A DNA stretch of 64,000 bases from SIG440 sp045646865 (GTDB taxonomy: Bacteria > Bacillota > Clostridia > Monoglobales > Monoglobaceae). Below, piece by piece: positions 1-8,775 of the stretch. A program made the translations under genes and the position numbers. The DNA is taken from positions 62,001-126,000 of the forward strand of contig JAZRLM010000018.1 in NCBI GenBank assembly GCA_045646865.1, given 5' to 3'. How positions within the stretch are numbered: position 1 is the first letter of the stretch; every line of letters starts with the position of its first letter. The notes below the pieces were generated by a model, which did not search any database, had not been told where the DNA came from, and saw nothing but the letters and a program-made list of their open reading frames with translations.

Positions 1-460
1 TTGCAGGAATTAAAATCAACTGCAATATAATTCCGGGATATGAATCTATTATACCGCCACCACAAACAGGAGCAATAGCCGCAAATAAATCAGGTCGCGC
101 CATTGCTGTATACCAAGTACCGTATCCGCCCATGCTCAAGCCAGTAAGATATACGCGGTCTTCATCAACATTAAACTCATCTGTCAACTGTCCGATAAAC
201 TTTATGATAGATTCCACCCTTGCCGCCCAAAAGGCGTCAGCAGGGCATTGGGGCATAACAACGATACAATTGCGCTCGGCATTTTTAAGATACTTTGAAA
301 AGCCGTGAACATCCACCTTTTCAAGGTCTTCTTTTCCGTTACCTCTTTCGCCCGCTCCGTGCAGCTGAATAACAAGGGGCAGTTTTTCGGTTTTATTTTC
401 GCATGAATATTCAACAAAAGGGAATACCCATTTTTCTTCTCTATGTTCAATTCTGTTCAT
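1..460 (-). CDS. Alpha/beta-hydrolase (esterase/prolyl-oligopeptidase-like), C-terminus cut by window edge
   Basis: The first 153 residues of a serine hydrolase lie here; the C-terminal half lies beyond base 1. The ATG at 460 follows AGGAG with normal spacing. Visible landmarks are an oxyanion-hole-type HGAGERG near residue 34 and the nucleophile elbow GLSMGGYG near residue 117, with the Ser as expected nucleophile. The pattern resembles the phospholipase/carboxylesterase and Esterase D-like families acting on short acyl or sugar esters; the substrate cannot be read. No signal peptide is seen, so a cytosolic location is inferred. It lies 27 bases downstream of the alcohol dehydrogenase on the same strand and is probably co-transcribed with it. 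Confidence 0.8.
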   Translation of the reverse strand, partial: MNRIEHREEKWVFPFVEYSCENKTEKLPLVIQLHGAGERGNGKEDLEKVDVHGFSKYLKNAERNCIVVMPQCPADAFWAARVESIIKFIGQLTDEFNVDEDRVYLTGLSMGGYGTWYTAMARPDLFAAIAPVCGGGIIDSYPGIILQLILIPA

Positions 461-487
461 TTATCATTACTCCTCGCTGAATTTTAA

Positions 488-1657
488 CTATATACACATT
501 CCAAAAATCTCTTTTATCACGTCAAAGTCCATATCAATATAGGTCTTAATTACTCTCTGCTTGCCAAAGGTACAAAGGTCGGCAAGTCTTTCAATACAGC
601 CTTCATCAAGGTCAAAGTCTGCAAGGCAGCTTGGCATATCCATTGACTTAAAGAATTCTGCCATTTTTTCTATACCCGTCTTTGCTGCGGTTTCGTCGTC
701 TGCTTCAGTGCAATCCCACACTCTGCGCGCAAACTGTGCAAAGCGCGGAATGTTATATTTATACATATATCTCATCCATGCAGGGAACAGCATTGCAAGT
801 CCTGCACCGTGAGCAATACGGTCAAACTCGCCGCTGAGGGCGTGTTCCAGCTGATGCACAGGCAGAGCGTAATTTCTGCCGCAATGGGTAAGGTCGTTAT
901 GCGAAAGGCTTGATGCCCACATCATATTGGCACGGGCACCATAATCCTGTGGATTTTCCATAAGGGTCGCCCCTGCAGTAATTGTAGCCTTAAGAACGCT
1001 TTCGGCAATTCTATCTGTAAGGTCTGTCGGCTCGCCGGGCATAAAATATCTCTCCATTGTGTGCGCCATAATATCAACCACGCCGCAGGCAGTCTGGTAC
1101 TTTGATACCGAATATGTGAGTTCAGGATTCATAATGGCAAACTTGCATCTGTTGAAATCACTATTGAAACCACGTTTCATATTAAGCTCCATATTGGTGA
1201 TGACAGCAGACGAGCTCATTTCGCTTCCTGCCGCCGCAATGGTAAGAATACATCCAACAGGCAGAGAATTTTCAACCGGGGTCTTGCCTGTGGGGAAGTC
1301 CCAGGGGTCGCAATCAGCACAAGCACCTGCGGCAGTATACTTTGATGAATCAAGAACACTTCCGCCGCCAACCGCAAGTATCATCTGAACATTATTCTCT
1401 TTTGCAGCCTTCACCGCATCACGGACAAACGAAAGTTTGGGGTTTGGCTCTACGCCGCCCATTTCAACAACATTTATGCCGTTTTCTTTAAGTGAGGTCA
1501 TAACCTCGTCATAAAGTCCCGATTTTTTGATACTGCTCTGACCGTACTGGAGCATTATGTTGTTGTATCCGTAATCCTTGATTATTTTACCGACTTCCTT
1601 GTGTCTGTCCTTTCCGAAAAACATCTTGGTAGGCGCATAGTATATAAAATCTTTCAT
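488..1657 (-). CDS. Iron-containing alcohol dehydrogenase (BdhA/YqhD type)
   Basis: This 389-residue protein is full length for the Fe-ADH family, which interconverts aldehydes and alcohols (for example butyraldehyde and butanol) with NAD(P)H in the cytosol. The dinucleotide-binding GGGSVLDSSKYTAAGA is near residue 97. The metal-binding region includes VVDIMAHTMERYF and the HQLEHALSGEFDRIAHGAG stretch carrying several His. A GAGGTGG ribosome site lies 7 bases before the ATG. It is the first gene of a probable two-gene unit with the downstream esterase. Butanol dehydrogenase or a broad-range aldehyde reductase are both possible; the cofactor (NADH or NADPH) cannot be assigned from sequence. 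Confidence 0.9.
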   Translation of the reverse strand: MKDFIYYAPTKMFFGKDRHKEVGKIIKDYGYNNIMLQYGQSSIKKSGLYDEVMTSLKENGINVVEMGGVEPNPKLSFVRDAVKAAKENNVQMILAVGGGSVLDSSKYTAAGACADCDPWDFPTGKTPVENSLPVGCILTIAAAGSEMSSSAVITNMELNMKRGFNSDFNRCKFAIMNPELTYSVSKYQTACGVVDIMAHTMERYFMPGEPTDLTDRIAESVLKATITAGATLMENPQDYGARANMMWASSLSHNDLTHCGRNYALPVHQLEHALSGEFDRIAHGAGLAMLFPAWMRYMYKYNIPRFAQFARRVWDCTEADDETAAKTGIEKMAEFFKSMDMPSCLADFDLDEGCIERLADLCTFGKQRVIKTYIDMDFDVIKEIFGMCI

Positions 1658-1688
1658 AATTTATCCACCTCGTTTTTTAATAATTCTT

Positions 1689-1794
1689 TTATATCCACCG
1701 CAGATAAAATTCCGCAACAGATACACTAACCCAAAAAGCATCAAAATCAATTAATGTACCGTCTTTGTGAAAAACAACTACCTCTTTTTTTCAT
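1689..1794 (-). pseudogene. Remnant of a HAD-superfamily phosphatase (N-terminus only, frameshifted)
   Basis: An ATG at 1794 is preceded by AAGGAG and opens MKK, but a run of seven A residues shifts the frame and a TGA follows after 15 codons. Removing one A gives VVVFHKDGTLIDFDAFWVSV, clearly HAD motif I with its usual GTLIDFDAFW continuation; this frame stops at 1689 after about 35 residues. The first motif-I aspartate (the nucleophile in FDKDGT) is His here. The rest of the roughly 220-residue protein is absent. So three independent lesions are visible: frameshift, lost nucleophile and truncation. A repeat copy lies 79 bases away. Confidence 0.7.
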
Positions 1795-1872
1795 AACTGT
1801 TTTCTCCTTAAACATAAATAGTCAGCTGAATTCATTATAAAATTAGAGTGCGATTTAGATACCACTGTTTTC

Positions 1873-2021
1873 AAATGAATAATTAATAATGAATGATGAA
1901 TAATTGTGGTTGAAAATCACAAAGTGATTTTCTTTTATTTCAAATGCGGAGCATTTGTTCCTTAATTTTTCATTATTAATTTTTCACTATTCATTGAGTT
2001 CATTTTAATAAACTCATTATA
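1873..2021. repeat. Palindromic dispersed repeat, copy 1 (149 nt)
   Basis: An A/T-rich element begins AAATGAATAATTAATAATG and ends TTCATTTTAATAAACTCATT. Its outer arms are loosely complementary (AATGAATAATTAATAATGAA against TTCATTATTAATTTTTCACT). Two perfect inner hairpins are AAAATCAC-aaa-GTGATTTT and CAAATGC-gga-GCATTTG. It matches copies at 5209-5358 and 40396-40512. No open reading frame fits it, so it behaves like a MITE or REP-type non-autonomous element. Confidence 0.8.
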
Positions 2022-2044
2022 CCACACAACATCATTATTTGCAA

Positions 2045-2080
2045 CAAAAGGGGCGACTTTTGTCATCCAAAAATCGCCCT
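2045..2080 (-). terminator. Intrinsic terminator after glmM
   Basis: On the minus strand a GGGCGA...TCGCCC stem, extended by TTTTG/CAAAA with one wobble and a GATGA loop, is followed by CTTTTG. It starts 17 bases past the glmM stop. Confidence 0.75.
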
Positions 2081-2096
2081 GTATTTTTATTGAATT

Positions 2097-3443
2097 TTAG
2101 TTAAGAGCATAGCCCTTTTCTTTCATTACATCAACAACTCTGTTTGCCATTGTAGCACAAATCGCCTCGCCCTTTGCCTCCACCATTACACGGATAAGAG
2201 GCTCTGTGCCGCTTTTGCGGAACAGAATTCTGCCGTCGTCGCCAAGGTCCTTTTCAACCTCGGCAACAGCCGCTTTCACGTCAGGGTCACAAAGTGGTGC
2301 GTCCTTGTCGGTAACACGAACATTAACCAGAAGCTGCGGGAATCTTTCATACCCGTCGCTGAGCTTTGAAGCCGGAAGCTTGCTTTCAATCAGAACCTCC
2401 ATTATCTTAAGAGCTGTAATAAGTCCGTCGCCTGTTGAGGCAAATTTTGAAAAGATAATGTGACCTGATTCTTCACCACCAAGGCAGTAATCATTTGCCA
2501 TCATTGCCTCATAGACATATTTATCACCAACGTCTGTCTTGACATAATCAATTCCAATTTCATCAAATGCCTTATAAAGACCAAAGTTTGACATAACAGT
2601 CGTGGCAACCGTGTTGTTTGTGAGCTGACCTTTTTCCTTCATATATTTTCCGCAGAAATACATAATATTATCGCCCGTCATCACATTACCATGTTCGTCA
2701 ACAGCAAGGCATCGGTCAGCATCGCCGTCAAATGCAAAGCCGATATCAAGGTTGTTTTCCTTCACCAGTTTACAAAGACCTTCCATATGGGTAGAGCCAC
2801 ATTCCTGATTGATGTTGAAACCGTTAGGCTGGTTTCCCACAACAAAGGTTTCTGCGCCAAGAGTGTCAAATATATTCTTTGCAAGCATCCAAGTACTACC
2901 GTTTGCACAGTCAATACCAACCTTAATTCCCTTATAGGAATTCCTTGCAAGAGAAATTATATATCCTGTATAACGGTTTCTGCCTGCAACATAGTCAATA
3001 GTTCTGCCTATATTCTCGCCGGTTGCAAGGGGAAGCTCTTCAATAACGCCGTCAATGTATGCCTCGATGTCTGCAATAATCGACTCGGACATTTTTTCAC
3101 CCTTGCTGTTAATCAACTTAATTCCGTTGTCGTAATAGGGGTTGTGGCTTGCGGAAATCATTATACCGCAGTCAAAATCCTCGGTGCGCACCACATATGA
3201 AACCGAAGGTGTTGTGGTAACGTGCAGAAGATATGCATCTGCACCGCTTGCAGTAAGGCCTGCTGCAAGAGCATATTCAAACATATAGCTTGAACGTCTT
3301 GTGTCCTTGCCGATAACCACATTACACTTGTGTTCCTTGCCGTAGTGCCAGCCAAGGTATCTGCCTATTTTAAATGCGTGTTCAACCGTTAAGTTAACGT
3401 TTGCCTCTCCTCTGAAGCCATCTGTTCCAAAATATTTTCCCAT
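2097..3443 (-). CDS. glmM: Phosphoglucosamine mutase
   Basis: The 448-residue protein matches the family length. It interconverts glucosamine-6-phosphate and glucosamine-1-phosphate on the cytosolic route to UDP-GlcNAc, peptidoglycan and teichoic precursors. The phosphoserine loop ISASHNPYYDNGIKL lies near residue 96, the Mg-binding loop FDGDADR near residue 238, and the C-terminal phosphate-binding RKSGTEPLIRVMVEA near residue 407. The N-terminal FGTDGFRG is also typical. A GAGAGGAAA ribosome site precedes the ATG. It follows nagB by 41 bases on the same strand, coupling the GlcN-6-P node to cell-wall synthesis. Confidence 0.97.
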   Translation of the reverse strand: MGKYFGTDGFRGEANVNLTVEHAFKIGRYLGWHYGKEHKCNVVIGKDTRRSSYMFEYALAAGLTASGADAYLLHVTTTPSVSYVVRTEDFDCGIMISASHNPYYDNGIKLINSKGEKMSESIIADIEAYIDGVIEELPLATGENIGRTIDYVAGRNRYTGYIISLARNSYKGIKVGIDCANGSTWMLAKNIFDTLGAETFVVGNQPNGFNINQECGSTHMEGLCKLVKENNLDIGFAFDGDADRCLAVDEHGNVMTGDNIMYFCGKYMKEKGQLTNNTVATTVMSNFGLYKAFDEIGIDYVKTDVGDKYVYEAMMANDYCLGGEESGHIIFSKFASTGDGLITALKIMEVLIESKLPASKLSDGYERFPQLLVNVRVTDKDAPLCDPDVKAAVAEVEKDLGDDGRILFRKSGTEPLIRVMVEAKGEAICATMANRVVDVMKEKGYALN

Positions 3444-3484
3444 TAAAAATTTCCTCTCAAATTAATTTTCAACTTTCCGTTGTC

Positions 3485-4195
3485 TTAATTCTCGCTGAAA
3501 ATAACAGTTACATCAGGATGCAACTGGAGAATTGACGCAGGAACAAGGGGAGTAATAGGACCATTAAATGATTTTTCAACGATATCTTTTTTGTTCTTGC
3601 CGTTTGCGATGAGCAATATCTTTTTAGCCTGCATAATTGACATCATACCCATAGTAATTGCCTTTTTAGGAACATCGTCCTTTGATTCAAAGAATCTTGC
3701 ATTTGCCTCGATGGTAGATTCATCAAGAACAACCTCGTGAGTTTCGCCAACAAACACCTCGTCAGGCTCGTTAAATCCGATATGACCGTCTAAACCGATT
3801 CCCAAAAGCTGAAGGTCTATTCCGCCCAGAGATTTGATAAGCTCGTCATAACGCTTGCCTTCTTCTGCAAGGTCTGCCGCACATCCGTCAGGAACAAAAG
3901 TTTTTGATCTTTCGATATTAATTTTATTAAACAGATTATTATCCATAAAATATCTGTAGCTCTGGTCGTTGTCGCCCTTAAGACCCTGATATTCGTCAAG
4001 GTTTACAGATGTAACCTGTGAAAAATCAACATCGCCTGCTTTGTTGTATTCTGCAAGTTTTTCATAAGTGCCAAGAGGTGTTGAACCCGTCGCAAGACCA
4101 AGCACCGAGCAGGGTTTTGAAATCACCTGAGCTGCTATAATATTTGCTGCCTTTTTGCTTAATTCGTCATAATTGTTTACTTTAATAAAATTCAT
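3485..4195 (-). CDS. nagB: Glucosamine-6-phosphate deaminase
   Basis: This 236-residue cytosolic enzyme converts glucosamine-6-phosphate to fructose-6-phosphate and ammonia. The family's SVNLDEYQGL active-site segment is near residue 64 and LLGIGLDGHIGFNEPDE near residue 129 carries the catalytic Asp/His pair. The length matches the short Gram-positive NagB form, which lacks the E. coli allosteric extension. The ribosome site AAAGGAGAG is strong. It precedes glmM in a probable operon, so nitrogen and carbon flow from GlcN-6-P can go to glycolysis or to the cell wall. No nagA is next to it. Confidence 0.96.
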   Translation of the reverse strand: MNFIKVNNYDELSKKAANIIAAQVISKPCSVLGLATGSTPLGTYEKLAEYNKAGDVDFSQVTSVNLDEYQGLKGDNDQSYRYFMDNNLFNKINIERSKTFVPDGCAADLAEEGKRYDELIKSLGGIDLQLLGIGLDGHIGFNEPDEVFVGETHEVVLDESTIEANARFFESKDDVPKKAITMGMMSIMQAKKILLIANGKNKKDIVEKSFNGPITPLVPASILQLHPDVTVIFSEN

Positions 4196-4204
4196 ATATA
4201 CTCT

Positions 4205-4487
4205 CCTTTTACCAAATACCTGTGGGGACAGGTTAAATTATTTAACCCAAATAATTGGATTTGCCCTTTAAATGCACTTTTGTCTTTTTGTATGCATTCT
4301 TACGACATAGGCTAGTGCCGAAGAAGTACCCGCCGAAAATTTCGAATTTCTTCTTACCTCGTCACCGCACATATATTTATGCACGGTCTGGCGCTAAACA
4401 GTTATACCGCAAGAGATTCGGTACTGTTTTAAAACAGCTTACCATTTCAGTGTCCCCGACCCTGAAATTGTTTGCTGTATATTGCAG
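4205..4487. other. Non-coding interval with several inverted repeats before nagB
   Basis: No credible gene fits these 283 bases. Complementary heptamers GGGGACA (4216) and TGTCCCC (4451) bracket the interval. Just upstream of nagB the minus strand carries GGGTTAAATAATTTAACC, a near-perfect palindrome, abutting CCTGTCCCCACAGG. The middle has GAAGAA/TTCTTC arms around CGAAAATTTCG. It could be a REP-like mobile element, a regulator site for nagB, or both. An open frame on the plus strand at 4255-4491 has no ribosome site and is not called. Confidence 0.4.
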
Positions 4488-5144
4488 CTAAATTTTAGTT
4501 ACAATATTCTCCTGACTTTTAAATATGGAATTTTCTTTCAGATATCCCCTTACCCTTGAAAGCGGATAAACAGTACAATTTTTGCCAATTACCGTACCGG
4601 GACAAAGCACGCTGTTGCAGCCTACCTCGGTGTAATCGCCCACCATTGCACCAAACTTTTTAAGACCTGTCTCGATTTTTTCATCGCCGTTCTTGATTGT
4701 AACAAGAGTTTTGTCACTTTTAACATTGGATGTGACAGCTCCTGCCCCAAGATGCGACTTGAAACCAAGAATTGAATCACCCACATAATTGAAATGCGGA
4801 ATCTGAACATTGTCAAAAATAATTGCGTTTTTCATTTCGGTAGAGTTGCCTACCACACAATTCTTTCCCACAATAACACCGCCGCGGATAAATGCGCTGT
4901 GCCTTACCTCAGACTCTTCATCAATGATACAGGGTGCAGCAATATATGCCGAAGGGAACACCTTTGCAGATTTTGCAATCCATACCTGCGGCTGAACCTC
5001 GTCAAACTTTTCTTTGTCAAGAGTTTTACCCAGAGCAATTACAAAATCTTTGATTTTGCCTAAAATCTGCCACGGATATTCACTCTCTGCCAAAAGAGGT
5101 GACGCTATTGTATGTTCCAAATCATAAAGTTCTGCAGTCTTCAT
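4488..5144 (-). CDS. Left-handed beta-helix (hexapeptide-repeat) acyl/nucleotidyl-transferase-like protein
   Basis: The 218-residue protein has an N-terminal helical segment (about 1-60) and then hexapeptide repeats of a left-handed beta-helix, including PSAYIAAPCIIDEESEVRHS and VVGNSTEMKNAIIFDN. It resembles the C-terminal half of GlmU/sugar-phosphate nucleotidylyltransferases without the catalytic Rossmann domain. The neighbours nagB and glmM suggest an amino-sugar substrate, for example GlcN-1-P acetylation, but no acetyltransferase residue can be proven here. The ATG at 5144 is chosen because AAAGGAGGTGAG lies 5-8 bases before it; the in-frame GTG nine bases upstream would sit inside that site. 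Confidence 0.8.
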   Translation of the reverse strand: MKTAELYDLEHTIASPLLAESEYPWQILGKIKDFVIALGKTLDKEKFDEVQPQVWIAKSAKVFPSAYIAAPCIIDEESEVRHSAFIRGGVIVGKNCVVGNSTEMKNAIIFDNVQIPHFNYVGDSILGFKSHLGAGAVTSNVKSDKTLVTIKNGDEKIETGLKKFGAMVGDYTEVGCNSVLCPGTVIGKNCTVYPLSRVRGYLKENSIFKSQENIVTKI

Positions 5145-5208
5145 ATTTCTCACCTCCTTTACCCATACATTTCAAAACCGATGAACATTTCAAATGTCCC
5201 CTGATTTT

Positions 5209-5358
5209 AAATGAACAATTAATAATGAATGAAGAATAATTGTGGTTGAAAATCGCAAAGCGATTTTCTTTATAATTCAAATGCAGAGCATTTGTTCCTT
5301 AACTTTTCATTATTCATTTTTCACTATTCATTGTGTTCATTTTAATGAACTCATTATA
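5209..5358. repeat. Palindromic dispersed repeat, copy 2 (150 nt)
   Basis: It is colinear with the copy at 1873-2021. The inner stem is AAAATCGC-aaa-GCGATTTT, where copy 1 has CAC/GTG: a paired substitution that keeps the hairpin. The second hairpin CAAATGC-aga-GCATTTG is kept, and the distal end forms GTTCATTTTAATGAAC. It fills most of the 5145-5418 gap. Confidence 0.8.
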
Positions 5359-5418
5359 ACTTATTTTTCATTTTTTTGCAATAGGTTAATAATATTATTT
5401 TTTCAAATAAAATACATA

Positions 5419-6159
5419 TTATTCATATTCAACCGAAAGCAGGGTTAGCCCTTTACCCGGAAGGGTTTCACCTGCAAATTCACGGTTTTTTGTTGCGAAC
5501 ACTTTTTCTATAGTTTCTATATTTCGTAACCTCAGGCCTATCTCCAATAATGTCCCAGCCATAATACGAACCATATTATACAGAAATCCATCACCCGTAA
5601 CCGCAAAAACCACATCATCACCAAACTTCTGAACGCCAACGCTGTATATGGTGCGGACGGTTGATTTTTTAAACCGCTTAACCGAGGAAAACCCCTCAAA
5701 ATCGTGCTCGCCCAAAAACTTCTTTGCCGCAATCTGCATTGCCTCAACATCAATTGCTTCGGTCACAGTATGCATAAATCTGTGCTGAAAAACATCGGGC
5801 ACTGAGCTGTTGTGTATTCGATAGAGATAGGTTTTGCGTTTTGCATTGAGCCTTGCGTGAAAACGTTCATCTGCCTGACTTAATTCTGTTACCGCAATGT
5901 CATCCGGAAGGTATTTATTGATATATTCCAGAATTTCGGCATCAGATTTATCGGTATTTATTTTAAAGCTTGCAACCTGACCTTTTGCGTGAACACCCTT
6001 GTCTGTACGACCTGAACCATGAATTTCAATCTTATGTCCCGTCATCTTTTCAAGAATGTCCTCAATCTTGCCCTGAATGGTATTTGAGGTATTTCCCTGT
6101 CTTTGCCATCCATTATACTTTGTGCCGTCGTACTGAACGGTGATTTTATAGTTTTTCAT
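5419..6159 (-). CDS. truA: tRNA pseudouridine(38-40) synthase TruA
   Basis: This 246-residue cytosolic enzyme isomerises uridines 38-40 of the tRNA anticodon stem-loop. The catalytic-Asp motif GSGRTDKGVHAKGQVASF is near residue 49 and YDGTKYNGWQRQ near residue 10. The length is typical. Its ATG abuts the TAA of the upstream PBP gene (TAAATG) and there is only a weak ribosome site, so translational coupling is likely. It is the last gene of the prsA-like/FHA/SEDS/PBP run. Confidence 0.96.
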   Translation of the reverse strand: MKNYKITVQYDGTKYNGWQRQGNTSNTIQGKIEDILEKMTGHKIEIHGSGRTDKGVHAKGQVASFKINTDKSDAEILEYINKYLPDDIAVTELSQADERFHARLNAKRKTYLYRIHNSSVPDVFQHRFMHTVTEAIDVEAMQIAAKKFLGEHDFEGFSSVKRFKKSTVRTIYSVGVQKFGDDVVFAVTGDGFLYNMVRIMAGTLLEIGLRLRNIETIEKVFATKNREFAGETLPGKGLTLLSVEYE

Positions 6160-7545
6160 TTACTTTACCTGCTTTGCAAGATACTGATTTATAACTTTGC
6201 CCGCAATGGGTGCTGCCGCGTCGCCGCCGCTTGTGCCATCATTTTCAAGCACTACGGCAATGGCAATCTGCGGGTCCTCTGCCGGTGCATATCCCACAAA
6301 CCACGCGTGGTCTGTATCCTTTTCGTTTTCGGCAGTTCCCGTTTTGCCCGCAACAGTTACACCTCTGATTTGAGCACGGGTGCCTGTTCCGTTTTGCACC
6401 GCACCAATCATAAGCTGCTGAATATACTCTGCACAATCTGCAGAAATGGGTTGCCCGATAACCTTTGTTGAACTCTGGCTTATAACAGTATTGTTTTTAG
6501 TGATGCTGTCAACAACATACGGTTTCACCATATACCCGTTATTTGCCACGGTTGAACAAACCATAGCCATTTGCAAGGGCGTTACAAGAAGCTGTCCCTG
6601 ACCGATACCCACAAGGGCGCTATCCTCTTTGGTCATCTGTTTATATTCTATACGGCTGTCTTTGGCGGGTATGTCAAAATCAAATGCCGAATTTATCCCA
6701 AATCGCTTTGAAATCTCGGTTATCTTTTCACCGCCTAGCTCATAACCGACCGTACAGAATACCTGATTGCTTGATACCTCAAACGCCCGGGCAAGACTTA
6801 TTTCGCCATGTTTTTTGTTGTTGTAATTGTCAACCTTAAAAGAGCCGGCCTCAAAGCCGCCCGTATCTTCAAACATACGGTCTTTCATACCGTTTTCATA
6901 GGCTAATGCCGCTGTCACAATCTTATATGTTGAGCCGGGGGGGTAAAGTCCCTGCACCGCTCTTGGGATAAGGGGTGCGCTCTCCTGCTCGACAATGGTG
7001 TTCCATTGACTTTCAAGCTCATCAGAATCAGGCTTAAAATCAGGAAGACTGATCATCGCAATAATCTCGCCAGTTTTGGGATTCATTGCAACAAGTGCAC
7101 CGCGTTTGCCCTGCATCTGTTTGTATGCATATGCCTGAACGGTATTATCAACTGTAAGATTAAGGTCAAAGCCCTTCTTTTTATCGCCCTGAAAAAAGTC
7201 AATATTGTCCTTGCCAAGCAGTTCGCGGTCGAACTCCCTTTCAAGAAGATTTTTGCCGTAAATTTGTGAGCAATACCCTATAACATGGCTGTACAGTCTG
7301 CCCTGTGAATATACACGGCGGATATTGTTGCCATCGTCCACGGTTTCAGCAAGAAGCAAACCGTTTTTATCATAAATTTTACCTCGGGTAACATATCGTT
7401 CTTCGTCCCATTGACGACGGTTATAAGGGTGGGTTGACACTTTTTCCGCCTCGAACATATTGAAATACAAAAGGTATGTGAGAAGAGCCAGAAACAAAGC
7501 CGACACAACAATCAGAACATGGATGATTTTTTTATTCACATTCAT
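6160..7545 (-). CDS. Class B penicillin-binding protein (transpeptidase, PbpA/FtsI-like)
   Basis: The protein has 461 residues with one N-terminal membrane anchor (about 8-28) and an outside transpeptidase domain. The active-site serine is S205 in SxxK (STYK); SSN lies near residue 263 and KTGTAE near residue 404. It crosslinks peptidoglycan stem peptides. The dimerisation region is short (about 45-130), as in the PbpA forms paired with FtsW/RodA next to FHA genes. It overlaps the upstream SEDS gene by 14 bases, so the polymerase and transpeptidase are made together. Whether it acts in division, elongation or sporulation cannot be told from sequence. Confidence 0.93.
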   Translation of the reverse strand: MNVNKKIIHVLIVVSALFLALLTYLLYFNMFEAEKVSTHPYNRRQWDEERYVTRGKIYDKNGLLLAETVDDGNNIRRVYSQGRLYSHVIGYCSQIYGKNLLEREFDRELLGKDNIDFFQGDKKKGFDLNLTVDNTVQAYAYKQMQGKRGALVAMNPKTGEIIAMISLPDFKPDSDELESQWNTIVEQESAPLIPRAVQGLYPPGSTYKIVTAALAYENGMKDRMFEDTGGFEAGSFKVDNYNNKKHGEISLARAFEVSSNQVFCTVGYELGGEKITEISKRFGINSAFDFDIPAKDSRIEYKQMTKEDSALVGIGQGQLLVTPLQMAMVCSTVANNGYMVKPYVVDSITKNNTVISQSSTKVIGQPISADCAEYIQQLMIGAVQNGTGTRAQIRGVTVAGKTGTAENEKDTDHAWFVGYAPAEDPQIAIAVVLENDGTSGGDAAAPIAGKVINQYLAKQVK

Positions 7546-8773
7546 CGTTCATCCGCGCCCCCTTTCTGTCCTCAACGGCAGAAATTGCCTGCATTATTCC
7601 AAGCGACGCAAAGCTTACAACAATGGATGTTCCGCCATAGCTCACAAAAGGAACGGTTATACCCGTAAGGGGAATAAACTTTGTAACGCCGCCGATAATT
7701 ATAAATGTCTGAAGCGAAAACATAAGGGTCAGTCCAAGACCAACCGCCTTGTTAAAGACATTTTCGGTATTAAGAGTTATTTTAAAACATCTGTATGCAA
7801 GCAAAAAGAACAAAATAATAATTGCCGCGCCACCAAACACACCCATTTCCTCGCAGATTGCCGAGAAGATAAAGTCGGTATGCACTTCGGGAATGTAATA
7901 AGGCGAGCCATTACCAAGACCGCGCCCGAAATAGCCGCCTGCCGCAATACCGAAAAGGGACTGGGCAATCTGATAGCCTTTGTTTGAAACATCCGTCCAC
8001 GGGTCAATCCACACGCCCACACGCAGTTGAATGTGATACAGAAATTTGCAACCCAGAACACCCACAACCGATGCCGCTGCAATATTTGCCCACAAAAACC
8101 ATCTGCTTTTTTCGTAGACATATATCATAAAGATAAATATTAAAAATACAACTAAAATTGTTCCCCAGTCGCGCTGCATAACAAGGAACAAAATATATGT
8201 ATAGGTGATTATACCAGTCATATACATAGGCCGAACACCTAAAAATGGTTTGTTCCAACTTTCGGAATAATGGCAGGAAAGAAACATCACATAAAGAATT
8301 TTTATAATCTCGGAAGGCTGAAATGCAATCGGACCTATATCAATCCAGTTGCGTGAGCCGTTTACGGTTTTGCCAAACACAAGAGTTACAACAAAAAGAG
8401 CCACTCCGCCTGCGGCATATAAAAACCACATTTTATGCCATATGCGCACGCTGTAATATATCAGGTATGCAGCAAAAAAGACTATGCCGCCCAAGCCTAT
8501 CCACAAAATCTGCCGTGCCCCCATAATTATATCAATGCGGCACAGCATTAAAACACCCATGGTTATAAGCATAGATGCGATGAGCATAAGAAACTTATCA
8601 CCCATACGGCACAGAACCAATACAGAATACATAAGAATAAAAAGGCCAAGCAAACCAAGCCCAACATAAAGTATGTTGAGCTGATAGTCGTTTACCATAT
8701 ACAAAAGCAGGAATCCCAGCATATTCATGGCTACCAGAAGGTATGCAGGGATTCGGTAATTTGCCTTGTTCAC
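7532..8773 (-). CDS. SEDS peptidoglycan glycosyltransferase (FtsW/RodA/SpoVE family)
   Basis: This 413-residue polytopic membrane protein has about ten hydrophobic segments. The family signatures GSRNWIDIGPIAFQPSEIIK (near residue 137) and the C-terminal TGITVPFVSYGGTSIV (near residue 370) are present. It polymerises lipid II into glycan strands and partners the class B PBP encoded directly after it. A GTG start at 8773 is used, seven bases after GAGGAGG. The neighbourhood (FHA protein upstream, PBP overlapping downstream) matches the ftsW-pbpA cell-envelope cluster of Gram-positive bacteria. Confidence 0.93.
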   Translation of the reverse strand: MNKANYRIPAYLLVAMNMLGFLLLYMVNDYQLNILYVGLGLLGLFILMYSVLVLCRMGDKFLMLIASMLITMGVLMLCRIDIIMGARQILWIGLGGIVFFAAYLIYYSVRIWHKMWFLYAAGGVALFVVTLVFGKTVNGSRNWIDIGPIAFQPSEIIKILYVMFLSCHYSESWNKPFLGVRPMYMTGIITYTYILFLVMQRDWGTILVVFLIFIFMIYVYEKSRWFLWANIAAASVVGVLGCKFLYHIQLRVGVWIDPWTDVSNKGYQIAQSLFGIAAGGYFGRGLGNGSPYYIPEVHTDFIFSAICEEMGVFGGAAIIILFFLLAYRCFKITLNTENVFNKAVGLGLTLMFSLQTFIIIGGVTKFIPLTGITVPFVSYGGTSIVVSFASLGIMQAISAVEDRKGARMNDECE

Positions 8774-8775
8774 CC

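Noticed and set aside
2691..3200. 169-codon open frame on the plus strand
   Set aside because: It lies antisense inside glmM, has no ribosome site and no recognisable motif; it mirrors glmM codon use.
4255..4491. 78-codon plus-strand frame before nagB
   Set aside because: No ribosome site or homology; lies in a palindromic non-coding interval.
5242..5448. 68-codon plus-strand frame
   Set aside because: It is produced by repeat copy 2 and overlaps the end of truA.
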